NCBI GenBank assembly: GCA_019634615.1
Contig: JAHCAZ010000005.1
Coordinates: 62,001 to 126,000 of the forward strand
From: Opitutaceae bacterium
GTDB taxonomy: Bacteria > Verrucomicrobiota > Verrucomicrobiia > Opitutales > Opitutaceae
Reading direction: 5' to 3'
DNA length: 64,000 nt
Shown: piece by piece, positions 1-9,646 of the stretch
Position numbering within the stretch: position 1 is the stretch's first letter
Layout: each line of letters begins with the position of its first letter
Made by a program: the position numbers and the translations under genes
Notes under the pieces: generated by a model
Database searches by the model: none
Told to the model about the DNA's origin: nothing
What the model saw: the letters and a program-made list of their open reading frames with translations, nothing else

Positions 1-1450
1 GCCCCTGCCGGTCCTTCATGTAGATGCAGGTGAGCGGCAGGCGATCCAGCGCGAGCCCCAGGCGCTTCAGCTCGGCCTGCGCGGCAGCGGCGGCCAGTTC
101 CGACTCCTTCCGGGGCGTGATGTCGGTATGCGTGCCGAGAAACCGCCGGGGGCGCCCGTCCGCCTCGCGCTCGAGCAGGCGGCCCACCGAGAGGACCCAG
201 ATCCACTGGCCGCCGCGGGTGCGCAGGCGGAACTCGACCCGATAGTCCGGCACCTCGCCGCCCAGGTACTGCCGGAGGGTCGCCTGGACCCGGGGGCGAT
301 CCTCCGGGTGCAGCCGCTGCTGGAACGCCGCCGCGGTCTCGTGGAAATCCGCGGGGTCGTAACCCAGCATCCGCGCGTACTCGGGGCTGACGACACACTC
401 GCCCGTGACGAGATCGAGGTCGAACGTACCCTGGTTGGCCACGGACAAGGCCAGCCGCAGGCGCTCCTCGTTCTCGGCCAGCGTGGCCTGGATGCGGTTG
501 CGCTCGGTCACATCGACGAAGCTCGAGAGCAGGCGCGCCGCGCCGTCCTCGCGCCAGACCTCGAAGAAGCCCAGGGCCTCGCGCAGCGCGCCCTCGGGCG
601 TCCGCCACCGGACGGGCAGGCCGTGGACATTGCGCCCCGTCTTGATCGCCGTGAGGATCCGCTCGCGCTCCTCGACCCCGGCCCAGAGATCGAGCTCCCG
701 CGAGGAACGCCCGACCAGCGCCAGGCGCGCCCGGCCCGACGCGGCGACAAAGGCCTCGTTCACGTCGAGGATCACGCCGCTCTCGAGGTCCGAGATCACG
801 CAGGGCAGCGGGTTTGAGGCGAAAAACCCCGCGAAACGGGCCTCGCTCGCCTCCAAGGCGACGGCGACGCGTTCCCGGCGCAGCCGGCTCGTCAGCAGGA
901 GGCCGAGGGCCATCGTCGCCACCGGGTAGATGACCAGCACCGGCGCGCCGATCTCGAGCAGGATCGCGCGGCCGGCGCGCCAGCCCAGGAGCTGCAGGAT
1001 CAGGAGCATCGCGACATGCACTGCGACTCCCAAGGCAAAGAGCGGCCGCCACGAAAGATCGGCCAGACGGTGGTGATGGTACCGCCGCCACAGAAGACCC
1101 AGGGCGGCCGAGGCGACAATCACGCCGGTGCCCGCCCAGGCCGCCGATCCGCCCATGCCCAGGCGAAAGGCAGCCGTGAGCAGCACCGCGATCACGGTGG
1201 GCACGAAGCCGAAGTACAGACCGCAGATCGCCAGCAGCACCGAGCGCGTGTCGAAGACGATGTCGCTCACGAACCGAAACGGCGCCAGCATGATGCCCAC
1301 GCCGATGCCGCCCAGCAGCAGGCCGACCAGCAGCCGAGCCACGAGGCTGCGGTTGAACGGCACGCGATAGGTCGCGACATCGAAGACCAGCACCAGCGCC
1401 AGCAGGAGCGCCGCATTGTGAATCAGGGCAATGAACGCAGAATCACGCAT
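1..1450 (-). CDS. LytS-type 5TM / PAS membrane sensor, C-terminal part outside the window
   Basis: The first 483 codons of a membrane signalling protein read leftward and run off the window edge, so its output domain is not visible. Residues about 1-185 are a bundle of hydrophobic helices resembling the 5TM receptor region of LytS-like proteins, with the segment FDTRSVLLAICGLYFG and a Gly-rich loop. Two PAS folds follow at about 200-315 and 325-445, the second closing with GTHTDIT, and a third begins at the edge. The ATG at 1448-1450 lies inside the end of the upstream sensor gene (8-bp overlap), so the two are probably translated together. A histidine kinase or GGDEF output is expected but is inference. 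Confidence 0.8.
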   Translation of the reverse strand, partial: MRDSAFIALIHNAALLLALVLVFDVATYRVPFNRSLVARLLVGLLLGGIGVGIMLAPFRFVSDIVFDTRSVLLAICGLYFGFVPTVIAVLLTAAFRLGMGGSAAWAGTGVIVASAALGLLWRRYHHHRLADLSWRPLFALGVAVHVAMLLILQLLGWRAGRAILLEIGAPVLVIYPVATMALGLLLTSRLRRERVAVALEASEARFAGFFASNPLPCVISDLESGVILDVNEAFVAASGRARLALVGRSSRELDLWAGVEERERILTAIKTGRNVHGLPVRWRTPEGALREALGFFEVWREDGAARLLSSFVDVTERNRIQATLAENEERLRLALSVANQGTFDLDLVTGECVVSPEYARMLGYDPADFHETAAAFQQRLHPEDRPRVQATLRQYLGGEVPDYRVEFRLRTRGGQWIWVLSVGRLLEREADGRPRRFLGTHTDITPRKESELAAAAAQAELKRLGLALDRLPLTCIYMKDRQG

Positions 1451-4400
1451 GCGGCTTATCCTGGTCGGCGGAGGGTATGACGCTGGTGTAACGCGGCGCC
1501 TGCCCAAGGCGAGCCAGCAAGCCGTTGACTTCGACCTTGAGTTCCAGGATCCGGTCCTCGCGGCCCAACGTGGCCTGGTGCCAGCGACGCAGCTCGTCGA
1601 GCTGCGCCTGGAGTTGGATCTCCGCCGCCTTGCGCGCAGCGATGTCAATAAGGATGGTCAGGATGACCCGCCGGTTCGTCGCCGGATCGGTGTAGAATCG
1701 GCTCGTCAACTCCGCCCATTGGACGGTCCCGTCCGGACGCAGGTAGCGCTTTTCCACGGTGTAGTGGCCTATCTCACCGCGGGCGAAAAGCTTCGCCATG
1801 GCCATTTGGCGCTTCAGGTCCTCCGGGTGCGTGATCTGATTGAAAATCCCGGGCTTTTGCGAATCGACCTCGGAGACGCCCGTGATCCGGACATGCTCGT
1901 CGTTGACCACAATGCTGCCGTCGTCGGCCATGGTCAGCGAGATGCCCACCGGCGCGTGCTTGAAGATGGCGCGGAACCGCTCCTCGCTGCTCCGCAGGGC
2001 CAGATCGGCCTGGCGCCGCTGCTCGTCCCGCGCGAGCGTCTCCAGGCCGAAGGCCACGTCCATGGCGGCCTCCTCCAGCAGGGCGATCTCCTCGCGGCCG
2101 AAGAACTCCGCCTCGGAGGCATAGACATTGAGGACGCCCACCGGCACGCCGCCCGCGCGGATGGGCAACGCGATCGAGCTGCGCAGGCCGCTGCGCAGCG
2201 CCGGCTCCTGCCACTGCGCCGTCCGGGCATCATTGGCGATGTCGGCGCACACGACCGTCCGGTTCTCGCGCACCGCGGTCCCGGTCGGGCCCTGCCCCTC
2301 CGGCACGTCATCGGCCGCGATCCGCAGCCGCCCCACGTAGTCCTGGTCGTCGCCATGCCGGGCCGCCGGCCGGATCCGGCGGGTTCCGTCCTCCACCCAG
2401 CCGATCCACGCCATGCGGAAATGCCCGTACTCGACGATCACCCGGCAGATCTCCTGCAACAGCTCGCCCCGTTCCCGCGCGTGCACGATCGCCTGGTTGA
2501 CCTGGCTCAGCGCGGCGTAGAGATGGTTGAAGCGCTCGATCTGCCGCTCGAACGCCTCGCGCTCCGACGTGTCGCGCACGAGCGCGAGCAGCAGGCGCTC
2601 CTGCCGGAGGTCGAAGCAACCGACGCGCACCTCGACCGGGAAGGTGGTTCCATCCCGGCGCCGGTGGCGGCCGCGGAAGGTCCGGACCGCATCCGGCGTG
2701 ATCGCCGCCCACGCGGCCCGGGCCGCCCCCGCGTCGACGACCTGCTCGAGGTCGAAGACGTTCATGCGCAACAGCTCCTCCCGCGAAAAACCAAGGCTCG
2801 CGCAGGCCTGCCGGTTCACATCGAGGATCCGGCCCGTGAGGTCATGCACGAACAGGGCGTCTGCCGCCTGCTCCACGTAGGCCCGGAATTTCTCCTCGCT
2901 GGCCCGCAGGGCGGCCTCGGCCGCCCGGCGCTCGGAGATGTCGCGATAGATGCCGAGGCCATACCGGCGCCCCGCGATCTCCACCGCGCGCCCGCTCACC
3001 TCGACCGGGAACTCGCTGCCGTCCCTGCGCCGGTGGACCGTCTCGAAATGGGCGCCCTGCGCCTGGAGCAGCCCGTCCAGCTGCCCGGGCAAGGCGCCCG
3101 CCGCCGCGGCGGGCCGGAGCCCGCCGACGGGCAGCGCCTGCAGTTCCGCCAAGGTGTAACCGTAGGCCGCCAGCGCGCGCTCGTTGGCCTCCACGATGCG
3201 CCCGTGCTCATCCAGGAGCAGGATGATGTCGTTCGCATAGCGCATGACGGTCGCCAGGCGCTCGCTGAGCGCGACGCGCTCGTGCTCCAGCGCCAGCGAA
3301 TGCTGCAGAAAGACGGCATGCCGCTGCCGCCAGACGAGCGCCGCCGCCAGGCCGACGACCAGCATCAGGGAAAGGACCATGAGGCCCGACCGGCGGGCCT
3401 CCTTGCGGATCGGGGCATAGACTTCCGCCTGGTCGATGTTCGCGATGAGCCACCACGGCGATTGGGCGATCCGGTTGGCGACCGTGAGGACGGGCCGGCC
3501 GCGATAACCGCGGCCAGCGTGGACGCCGGTCTCGCCCCGCGCGGCCATCGCCGCCGGCAGCAGCGGCTCGTGGACGGACCGGCGCACGCTCAACGGCGGC
3601 GCCTTGAGGTTTCGCAACTCGGTCAGGTACACCACCTCGTCGCCCTCCCGCCGCACCAGAAAGACCTCCGCGGTCTCGCTGGGCACCGGCCAGCTCCGCA
3701 GTAGCGGGAAAAGCACCTGGGCGGGGTCCATCACCAGCACCAGCACCGCGAGCAGCTCGCGCGCGCCGCCCGCGGGCGACGGGTGGTACACGGGGACCAC
3801 CATGTTGAGGTGGACCCGCCCGTTGACGCCGCTCACGTGCAGATCGGTTAGGACCGGCCCGCCGCCGGCGGCCGCGATCAGCCTGAGCTCGTGCTGCCAG
3901 CCGGCGGCGGATTTCCCCGGTCCGGAGGCCAGGTGCAGGCGCAAGCCGCCCGCCGGGTCAAAGAGCAGGATCTCCTCGTAACGATCGCCGGCCTTGATCG
4001 GCTCCAGCCAGCCGAGCACGCGCGCGCGGTTCCCGGCGCCATCCGGCTGGGCGAGGAAGGCCGCGATGTCCTCGGCCACCGCCGTCGTGCGATGAAGGAA
4101 GCGGCCCTCGCTGAGGCGCTCCTGCCGCCACTGGTCGATCTGCGTCGCCTTCAGGTCCGCCACGGACCGCAGCTCGCGCCGGACCGTCTCGCGCGCGGCG
4201 GTCTGCTCGCTGCGCACGTTGAAGAACCCGATGAGCAGGATCAGGACTGAAACGATGAGGGTGACGGCGACCAGCAACCGATTGCCCCACGAGCCGGGCT
4301 TGGTGCCGGCCGGGATGGTCGCATCGAGGTGGAGCCAATGCCGGACCATCTCCACGAGCGGTCCCGCCACCAGCAGGCTCAGGCTGAGAGCCACGAAACC

Positions 4401-4964
4401 GAGCGCGGTGAGCAGGGCCATCGGCACGGTCTCGCCGCTGTAGCTGATCGGCGTGCCCGCGGCGTAACCCGCGGCCACGAGGCAGCCAGCCACGAGGACG
4501 AAGCCGGCCGCCGGGAGCGTGCCCAGCCGCCAGGCCCCGCGGCCAAACACCAGCAGGACCTGCGCGGCGGAGGAGAGGAGGAAGCTCACCGCCGTCAGCG
4601 GCGCCATCCGCCCCAGCGGGATCGCGCCCACGCGACCGGCGGCGGGGTTGAACCAGCTTTCCCACGGCAGCGGCAGGCCCAGCCAGGCCTGCGCCAGCGC
4701 CAGCGCGGCCGCGATCGCCGCGAGCCCGCTCGCCACGGCGACCCAGCCCCGGACGAGGCGGTGCCGCGGCCACGCCAGCCAGGCACCCTGCGCCGTCGCC
4801 AGCAGCAGGAACAGGAGCGCCGTGATCGGCGCCATCGGCACATATTGCGCGCCGAAGGTCGCGAGCGGCCAGGCCCCGAACTGCCAGGTGCCAAGCGCGA
4901 ACAGGCCGATCAGCGCGGTGACCAGCGCCGTGATGAGGGCGGACCGATGGGCGCGACGACTCAT
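1443..4964 (-). CDS. Multi-PAS/GAF membrane sensor without a visible output domain
   Basis: This 1173-residue protein has about seven hydrophobic helices in residues 1-245, then an extracytoplasmic sensor region of Cache/CHASE type (about 275-520), another membrane helix near 540, two PAS domains (about 585-825), a GAF domain (about 835-990), a third PAS (about 1000-1130) and a coiled-coil tail ending LARLGQAPRY. No H-box, ATPase, GGDEF, EAL or receiver domain is present, so it probably passes its signal to a partner. The overlapping downstream sensor gene is the obvious candidate. The tail resembles the ELK-rich, LG-x-x-PRY tails found at the end of other PAS proteins, which is recalled family knowledge. 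The ligand is unknown. Confidence 0.85.
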   Translation of the reverse strand: MSRRAHRSALITALVTALIGLFALGTWQFGAWPLATFGAQYVPMAPITALLFLLLATAQGAWLAWPRHRLVRGWVAVASGLAAIAAALALAQAWLGLPLPWESWFNPAAGRVGAIPLGRMAPLTAVSFLLSSAAQVLLVFGRGAWRLGTLPAAGFVLVAGCLVAAGYAAGTPISYSGETVPMALLTALGFVALSLSLLVAGPLVEMVRHWLHLDATIPAGTKPGSWGNRLLVAVTLIVSVLILLIGFFNVRSEQTAARETVRRELRSVADLKATQIDQWRQERLSEGRFLHRTTAVAEDIAAFLAQPDGAGNRARVLGWLEPIKAGDRYEEILLFDPAGGLRLHLASGPGKSAAGWQHELRLIAAAGGGPVLTDLHVSGVNGRVHLNMVVPVYHPSPAGGARELLAVLVLVMDPAQVLFPLLRSWPVPSETAEVFLVRREGDEVVYLTELRNLKAPPLSVRRSVHEPLLPAAMAARGETGVHAGRGYRGRPVLTVANRIAQSPWWLIANIDQAEVYAPIRKEARRSGLMVLSLMLVVGLAAALVWRQRHAVFLQHSLALEHERVALSERLATVMRYANDIILLLDEHGRIVEANERALAAYGYTLAELQALPVGGLRPAAAAGALPGQLDGLLQAQGAHFETVHRRRDGSEFPVEVSGRAVEIAGRRYGLGIYRDISERRAAEAALRASEEKFRAYVEQAADALFVHDLTGRILDVNRQACASLGFSREELLRMNVFDLEQVVDAGAARAAWAAITPDAVRTFRGRHRRRDGTTFPVEVRVGCFDLRQERLLLALVRDTSEREAFERQIERFNHLYAALSQVNQAIVHARERGELLQEICRVIVEYGHFRMAWIGWVEDGTRRIRPAARHGDDQDYVGRLRIAADDVPEGQGPTGTAVRENRTVVCADIANDARTAQWQEPALRSGLRSSIALPIRAGGVPVGVLNVYASEAEFFGREEIALLEEAAMDVAFGLETLARDEQRRQADLALRSSEERFRAIFKHAPVGISLTMADDGSIVVNDEHVRITGVSEVDSQKPGIFNQITHPEDLKRQMAMAKLFARGEIGHYTVEKRYLRPDGTVQWAELTSRFYTDPATNRRVILTILIDIAARKAAEIQLQAQLDELRRWHQATLGREDRILELKVEVNGLLARLGQAPRYTSVIPSADQDKPHA

Positions 4965-5302
4965 TCAGCGGGATGCCCCCGCCTCACCCGGAAAACCCGG
5001 GCGGCGGCCGAGGCTGGCACATCGCAGATCGACGGCTTTGCGCATGGGGGATAGGGTAAGGCGCCGGCACAGGGTGGCCCTGCGATCAGTGAAATCTGCG
5101 ACAAAAGCCGGGGTTTCACAACCGCATCCGATGTGCATTCCTTGGCATAATATCAGCGCCCATTCCCGGGCGTGTCGAGCCCGGCCTGCCCCAGCGGGCG
5201 CATGCCGGCTGATCGCCCGCTTAAGGGCCGCTGCTGCTTGGCAGTTCACCGTTGCGTCAACGGGCTCGCGGGCGCTTCGCTTCGCGGCGTTGCCCGCCTC
5301 CC
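4965..5302. other. Divergent intergenic region between the sensor pair and the GH2 gene
   Basis: These 338 bases separate divergent genes and should hold both promoters. A GC-rich hairpin (CCCGGGC, loop, GCCCGG) lies around 5166-5187. An AT-richer patch CTTGGCATAATATC at 5141-5154 is the best promoter-like sequence. Short open frames here have no family resemblance and are not called. No riboswitch was recognised. Confidence 0.4.
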
Positions 5303-7246
5303 ATGTCGACTTTGCATGACCTCGCCTCCCTGCCCTGGACCCTCACCGGTTACGCGCCCGACACCTGGCGCGACCTCACCGGCACAGCGCTCGGCGCCCC
5401 CAGCCTGCCGGAGATCGCGCCGATGCCGGCCCGCATCCCGGCCTCCGTGCAGCAGATCCTGCGCGAGCACGGTGTGATCCCCGACTGGAACCGCGGCCTC
5501 GCCAGCCGCGACGCCGAGTGGATCGAGCACCGCACCTGGGTCTTCAGCACGACAATCCCCGGCGCCTGGCTCGCCGCCGGCCCCGTCCGCCGCCTGCACT
5601 GCGCCGGCCTCGACGCCGCCGGCTGGGTCTGCTGCCACGGCCGCCTCATCGCGCGCTTCGAGAACGGGTTCACCGAGCACACCTTCGACCTCGGCGCCCT
5701 GCCGCCCGCCGAGTCATACGCGCTCCAGATCGTGTTCGACCTGCCGCCACGCTGGCTCGGGCAGTTCAACCACACGTCGCAGCTCAAGGACTGGAAGGCG
5801 CGCTTCAACTACACCTGGGACTGGCAGCCGCGCGTCGTGCAGATCGGCATCTGGGACCGCGTCACACTCGAGATCGGCGACGGCCGGCGGCTCGAGGGCA
5901 TGCGCTGCGCGCCCGCGGCCGACGGCTTCACGCTTTACGGCAAGACCCCGGACGAGGTCACCGTGCGCCTGCATGACGGCGACCGCTGCCTGCTCGACGC
6001 CACCGTGACGCCCGCCCAGCTCGCCGCCGGCGCGACCTTCGACCGGCTCCCGATCGAGCCCTGGTGGCCCAACCGCTGCGGCGCACAAAAGACCTACCGG
6101 CTCACCGTCGGGCTTTGTCACGCATTGCGTGACAAAGCGGGTGCGGCGGGGGGCGGGGCCCGGTGGGAGTGCAATGTCGGATTCAAGCAAGTGCAGTGGA
6201 CGCCAAACGCCGGCGCACCGGCGGGGGCGGATCCGTGGATCTGCCAGGTCAATGGGCAGGCGATCTTTTTGCAGGGGGTGAACTGGACGCCGATCCGGCC
6301 GAACTACGCCGACGTCACCGCCGCCGACTACGAAACGCGCATCAAGGCCTACGCGGAAATGGGCTGCAACGTGCTCCGCGTCTGGGGCGGGGCGTTTCTG
6401 GAGAAGGAGATTTTCTACGACCTGTGCGACCGTTACGGCCTGCTCGTCTGGCAGGAGTTTCCGTTCTCGTCGTCGGGCCTCGACAACTGGCCGCCGGAGG
6501 ATCCGATGGTCATCGCCGGCGCGCAGCCGATCGTGCGCTCGTACATCGCGCGGCGTCAGCACCACGCCTGCCTGCTCTGCTGGTGCGGCGGCAACGAGCT
6601 GCAGGGCGCGCCCGATGGCGGCAAGATCGGCATCGGCCTGCCCGTCACGACCGCGCATCCGCTGATCGCCATGATGGCCGCCGAGGTTGCGGCGATGGAC
6701 CCGCACCGGCGGTTCCTGCCGACGTCGGCCTCGGGTCCGCGGTTCAACGCCGACGAGAAGGAGTTCGGCCTCGGGGTGAACTGGGACGTGCACGGCCCGT
6801 GGTGGCCCGCGGCGCAGTCGTATTGGGATGGCGACGACTCGCTGTTCCGCTCCGAGGTGGGCGCCGCCGGCGCGAGTCCGCTCGACGTGCTGGCGGAGTT
6901 CTATGAGGCCGGATTGTTGCTGCCGATCGACGAGAGCAACCCGGTTTGGCGGCGCTTCGGCTTCTGGATCCAGGCGAAGGAGTTTGCCGCGGCGCACGAC
7001 GGCCGCGCGCCGCGCGACCTCGCGGAGTGGGTCACGTGGAGCCAGCGTTACCAGGCCGAGGCCCTCGCCCGCGCCGCCCGCGCCTGCAAGCGCCGCTTCC
7101 CGCGCTGCGGCGGCTTCATCGTCTGGATGGGCCACGACCCCTTCCCCTGCCCCGCCAACACGGCGGTCCTCGACTACCACGGCCGCATGAAGCCGGCCGC
7201 GGCAGCGTTGCAGGAGATCTTCCTCAGCGAGCCGCAGGATTTGTGA
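5303..7246 (+). CDS. GH2 beta-mannosidase-like glycoside hydrolase
   Basis: This 647-residue enzyme has the glycoside hydrolase family 2 layout: an N-terminal jelly roll (W-L-x-G-QFNHTSQLKDW region), an immunoglobulin-like middle domain and a TIM barrel. The segment NVLRVWGGAFLE, the acid/base pair N431-E432 in CGGNE, and a nucleophile candidate E518 in FRSEVG are all present. These fit beta-mannosidases that release terminal beta-mannose. No clear signal peptide is visible, so a cytoplasmic role is likely. I chose the ATG at 5303 because it follows a pyrimidine-rich tract; the frame is open upstream to a TTG at 5252. The gene converges on the GH20 gene with a 6-bp gap. A perfect 25-bp palindrome lies in its coding sequence at 6113-6137. 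Confidence 0.88.
   Translation: MSTLHDLASLPWTLTGYAPDTWRDLTGTALGAPSLPEIAPMPARIPASVQQILREHGVIPDWNRGLASRDAEWIEHRTWVFSTTIPGAWLAAGPVRRLHCAGLDAAGWVCCHGRLIARFENGFTEHTFDLGALPPAESYALQIVFDLPPRWLGQFNHTSQLKDWKARFNYTWDWQPRVVQIGIWDRVTLEIGDGRRLEGMRCAPAADGFTLYGKTPDEVTVRLHDGDRCLLDATVTPAQLAAGATFDRLPIEPWWPNRCGAQKTYRLTVGLCHALRDKAGAAGGGARWECNVGFKQVQWTPNAGAPAGADPWICQVNGQAIFLQGVNWTPIRPNYADVTAADYETRIKAYAEMGCNVLRVWGGAFLEKEIFYDLCDRYGLLVWQEFPFSSSGLDNWPPEDPMVIAGAQPIVRSYIARRQHHACLLCWCGGNELQGAPDGGKIGIGLPVTTAHPLIAMMAAEVAAMDPHRRFLPTSASGPRFNADEKEFGLGVNWDVHGPWWPAAQSYWDGDDSLFRSEVGAAGASPLDVLAEFYEAGLLLPIDESNPVWRRFGFWIQAKEFAAAHDGRAPRDLAEWVTWSQRYQAEALARAARACKRRFPRCGGFIVWMGHDPFPCPANTAVLDYHGRMKPAAAALQEIFLSEPQDL
6113..6137. repeat. 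Perfect palindrome inside the GH2 gene
   Basis: CTTTGTCACGC and its exact reverse complement flank a 3-base ATT loop. It lies in frame between the predicted last strands of the immunoglobulin-like domain and encodes a short Cys/His-containing stretch (CHALRDKA), followed by an Ala/Gly-rich loop. It looks like a small element tolerated in a surface loop. Confidence 0.7.
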
Positions 7247-7252
7247 CGGCAG

Positions 7253-8773
7253 CTAAGCTTCCGGGTTGAAATCCGCGGTGGGGGCGACGGCTTCGCGGGC
7301 GCGCGGGGGCCAGAGGTAGCGGCCGAGTTCGACCTCGGGGCCGCGGTCGGCGTTAAGGGCGGCGGGGTCGGCGTCGGGGAAGAGCACCTGCCATTGGCGC
7401 ATCTGCTGGTCGACGGCGTTGCGCAGCGTCTCGCCCGCCGCCGGGCCGTCGCCGCGCGCGGGCGTGGCCGGCGACCAGGCGAAATCGGCGCCGGCATAGG
7501 CGGTGATCAAACGGCCAGCGACATCGTTGGTGCCCCAGAGGCACAAAGTGACGCCGAGGACATTCGGATGCGCCGCGGCCTCGGTGCACCACACCCGTGT
7601 CGCCTCATAGTCGCCGTGCACGCGAATCCAGCTCGCGCCCGCGCCGAGCATGACCGGCGGCTTGCCGGCGCCGCCGTGACGCTTCACCTGCTCGACGATG
7701 GCGGGGATGTTCTGCTCGTGATAACCCCAGGGCTGCACGACGATCCGGTCGCGCAGCTCCGCCGGGACCGGGCGGCCGCCGTGGTCGGCCCAGATGTGCA
7801 GCGTGAGTCTCTTCCCGTGGCGCTCGCCCACGCGCATGAGGATCTCGTGCAGCCGGCCGACCATGTTCTCGGGCGTGTGCCCGCGCTGCTCCTCGCCGGG
7901 CAGGACGGCCCAGAGCGCCTCGTCGAGGCCGAGGTGCACGGACGCCGTGTCCTCAAGGCAGGGCACGATCTCGTCGTAGAGCCTCTCAAGCAGTTCGTAC
8001 GTCGCCTCGCCGATGCCGAACGACGAGCCGCCGTATTGTCCGGAGGTGCCGCGCAGATGCGGGTAATGATAGACGATGCTGTGCACGTGGCCCCATGACT
8101 CGATCTCGGGCAAAATCGCCACGTGGTAGCTGCGGGCATAGGCGACGAGGTCGCGCAGGGCCGCGGCATCGAGCGCGTGCGGATTTTCCGAGCCGATCGG
8201 CAAGTCGGCGCAGCGGAAACCGCAGAGCTCGTCGTCGTTGAGGTGCAGGTGGAGGGTGTTGAGCTTGAGGTGCGCGAGGATGCGCACCAGGCGCTTGAGG
8301 TACGGCAGCGAGAACGGCGCCCGCCCGAGGTCGGCCATGAAGGAGCGGACGGCGTAGCGGGGTTCGTCGGCGATGCGCAGGGCCGGGACCGCACGGGGCG
8401 CGGCAGTCTCGCCGAAGCGCCGGAAGCGGTGGGCGTTGCCGGCGTGCGCGAGCAACTGATAGGCGGTCTGCGCGCCGTAGAACCGGCCGGCGGGCGTGCG
8501 GGCGGCGATCACGAGACCGGAGGCATCGGAGGTCAGCGTGTAGCCCTCAGCGTGCTCGATCGCGGGATCGTGGCGGAAGACGATGCGGTAGAGGGCGACA
8601 CCGCCGAAGTCGGCAACGATGCCCGGGAGCTGGGTGAAGAGATTGTGCAGCGTTTCGACCGTGCGCTGTTCGGCGGGAGCGAGGCCGTGCACGGAGATCG
8701 CCGCAGGGAACGGGATTGGCTCACCTGCGATCTCGAGGACCTGCGGGTAGGGGCAAAGCGGCAAGGCGAGCAT
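7253..8773 (-). CDS. GH20 family beta-N-acetylhexosaminidase-like protein
   Basis: This 506-residue protein has the GH20 small alpha/beta domain (about 30-125) and the catalytic barrel. The paired acidic residues are D284-E285 in HLGLDEALW, and LNTLHLHLNDDE and LPEIESWGH match other GH20 barrel strands. GH20 enzymes use substrate-assisted catalysis to release terminal GlcNAc or GalNAc. The usual H-x-GGDE context is altered to H-L-GLDE, so the substrate may differ. No signal peptide is visible. It is the last gene of the leftward amino-sugar operon, after the ABC permease genes, which suggests it trims imported oligosaccharides in the cytoplasm. Confidence 0.83.
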   Translation of the reverse strand: MLALPLCPYPQVLEIAGEPIPFPAAISVHGLAPAEQRTVETLHNLFTQLPGIVADFGGVALYRIVFRHDPAIEHAEGYTLTSDASGLVIAARTPAGRFYGAQTAYQLLAHAGNAHRFRRFGETAAPRAVPALRIADEPRYAVRSFMADLGRAPFSLPYLKRLVRILAHLKLNTLHLHLNDDELCGFRCADLPIGSENPHALDAAALRDLVAYARSYHVAILPEIESWGHVHSIVYHYPHLRGTSGQYGGSSFGIGEATYELLERLYDEIVPCLEDTASVHLGLDEALWAVLPGEEQRGHTPENMVGRLHEILMRVGERHGKRLTLHIWADHGGRPVPAELRDRIVVQPWGYHEQNIPAIVEQVKRHGGAGKPPVMLGAGASWIRVHGDYEATRVWCTEAAAHPNVLGVTLCLWGTNDVAGRLITAYAGADFAWSPATPARGDGPAAGETLRNAVDQQMRQWQVLFPDADPAALNADRGPEVELGRYLWPPRAREAVAPTADFNPEA

Positions 8774-8780
8774 GGCGGCC

Positions 8781-9644
8781 TTATCCCTTCACGCCCGTCG
8801 CCGCGACTCCCTCGACGAAACGCTTTTGCGCGGCGACGAAGAGCAGCACGACGGGCAGCACCATGACGGTGGCCAGCGCCATCACGAGGTGCCAGGGGAC
8901 CTGGCCCGCGCTGCCGCCGGTGAGCTGCTCGGCGCGGGCGATGAAGTGCAGGAGGCCGACCGGGAGCGTGTAGGCCGATTCGCTGTGGAGGTAGACGAGC
9001 GGGTTGAAGAGGTCGTTCCAGCTCCAGAGGAAGGTGAACAGCACCACGGTCAGCACGGCCGGCAGGCTCATCGGCACGACGAGGGTCCAGAGGATCTTCC
9101 ACTCCGAGGCGCCGTCGATGCGCGCGGCCTCGATCAGGCTGCGGGGGAGCGTCCGGAAAAACTGCCGCAGGAGGAAGATCCCGAAGATATTCCCGCCAAA
9201 CCACGCCGGCAGCACGAGCGGCAGGTAGGTGTTGACCCAGCCGAGCGCGGCGAAGGCCTTGAAGAGCGGGATGACCGTGACCTGCGCCGGCAACATCAGG
9301 CTCGAGAGCAGCAGGCCGAAGATGAGCTCGCGATGCCGCACGTCGTAGAACGCGAACGCGTAGGCCGCCGGACAGCACGTGAGCACCGTGCCGGCGATGA
9401 CCATGAGGGCGACGAAGGCGGAGTTGAGGAAGAAGCGGTAATAGGCGAAGCCCTCCCACACGGTGCGGTAATTGCCCCACTGGGCATCGGCCGGGAGCAG
9501 CGCGGGCGGCTGGCGCAGGATCTCCGGGAAGGTCTTGAGACTGGTGAGGATCATCCACGCGAGCGGCAGGACCATGACGAGCGCGCCGAGGGCGAGCACG
9601 AGGGTGACGGTCCAGTCGAGGCGACGGGTGCGGAGATGTTCCAT
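8781..9644 (-). CDS. Carbohydrate ABC transporter permease, MalG type
   Basis: This 287-residue inner-membrane protein has six predicted helices. The permease coupling loop EAARIDGASEWKILW is present, which in MalG-type proteins contacts the ATPase. The annotated start MEHLRTRR at 9644 follows the stop of the partner permease by two bases. The frame is open further upstream, but that part is an antisense-like Arg/Pro-rich shadow. With the other permease and the binding protein it forms a CUT1-type importer for oligosaccharides. No ATP-binding subunit is encoded nearby, so a shared MsmK-like ATPase is inferred. Confidence 0.92.
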   Translation of the reverse strand: MEHLRTRRLDWTVTLVLALGALVMVLPLAWMILTSLKTFPEILRQPPALLPADAQWGNYRTVWEGFAYYRFFLNSAFVALMVIAGTVLTCCPAAYAFAFYDVRHRELIFGLLLSSLMLPAQVTVIPLFKAFAALGWVNTYLPLVLPAWFGGNIFGIFLLRQFFRTLPRSLIEAARIDGASEWKILWTLVVPMSLPAVLTVVLFTFLWSWNDLFNPLVYLHSESAYTLPVGLLHFIARAEQLTGGSAGQVPWHLVMALATVMVLPVVLLFVAAQKRFVEGVAATGVKG

Positions 9645-9646
9645 GG

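Noticed and set aside
4965..5249. Short leftward frame of 94 codons in the divergent intergenic region
   Set aside because: No resemblance to a family, Arg/Ala-rich, and it would occupy the promoter of the sensor operon.
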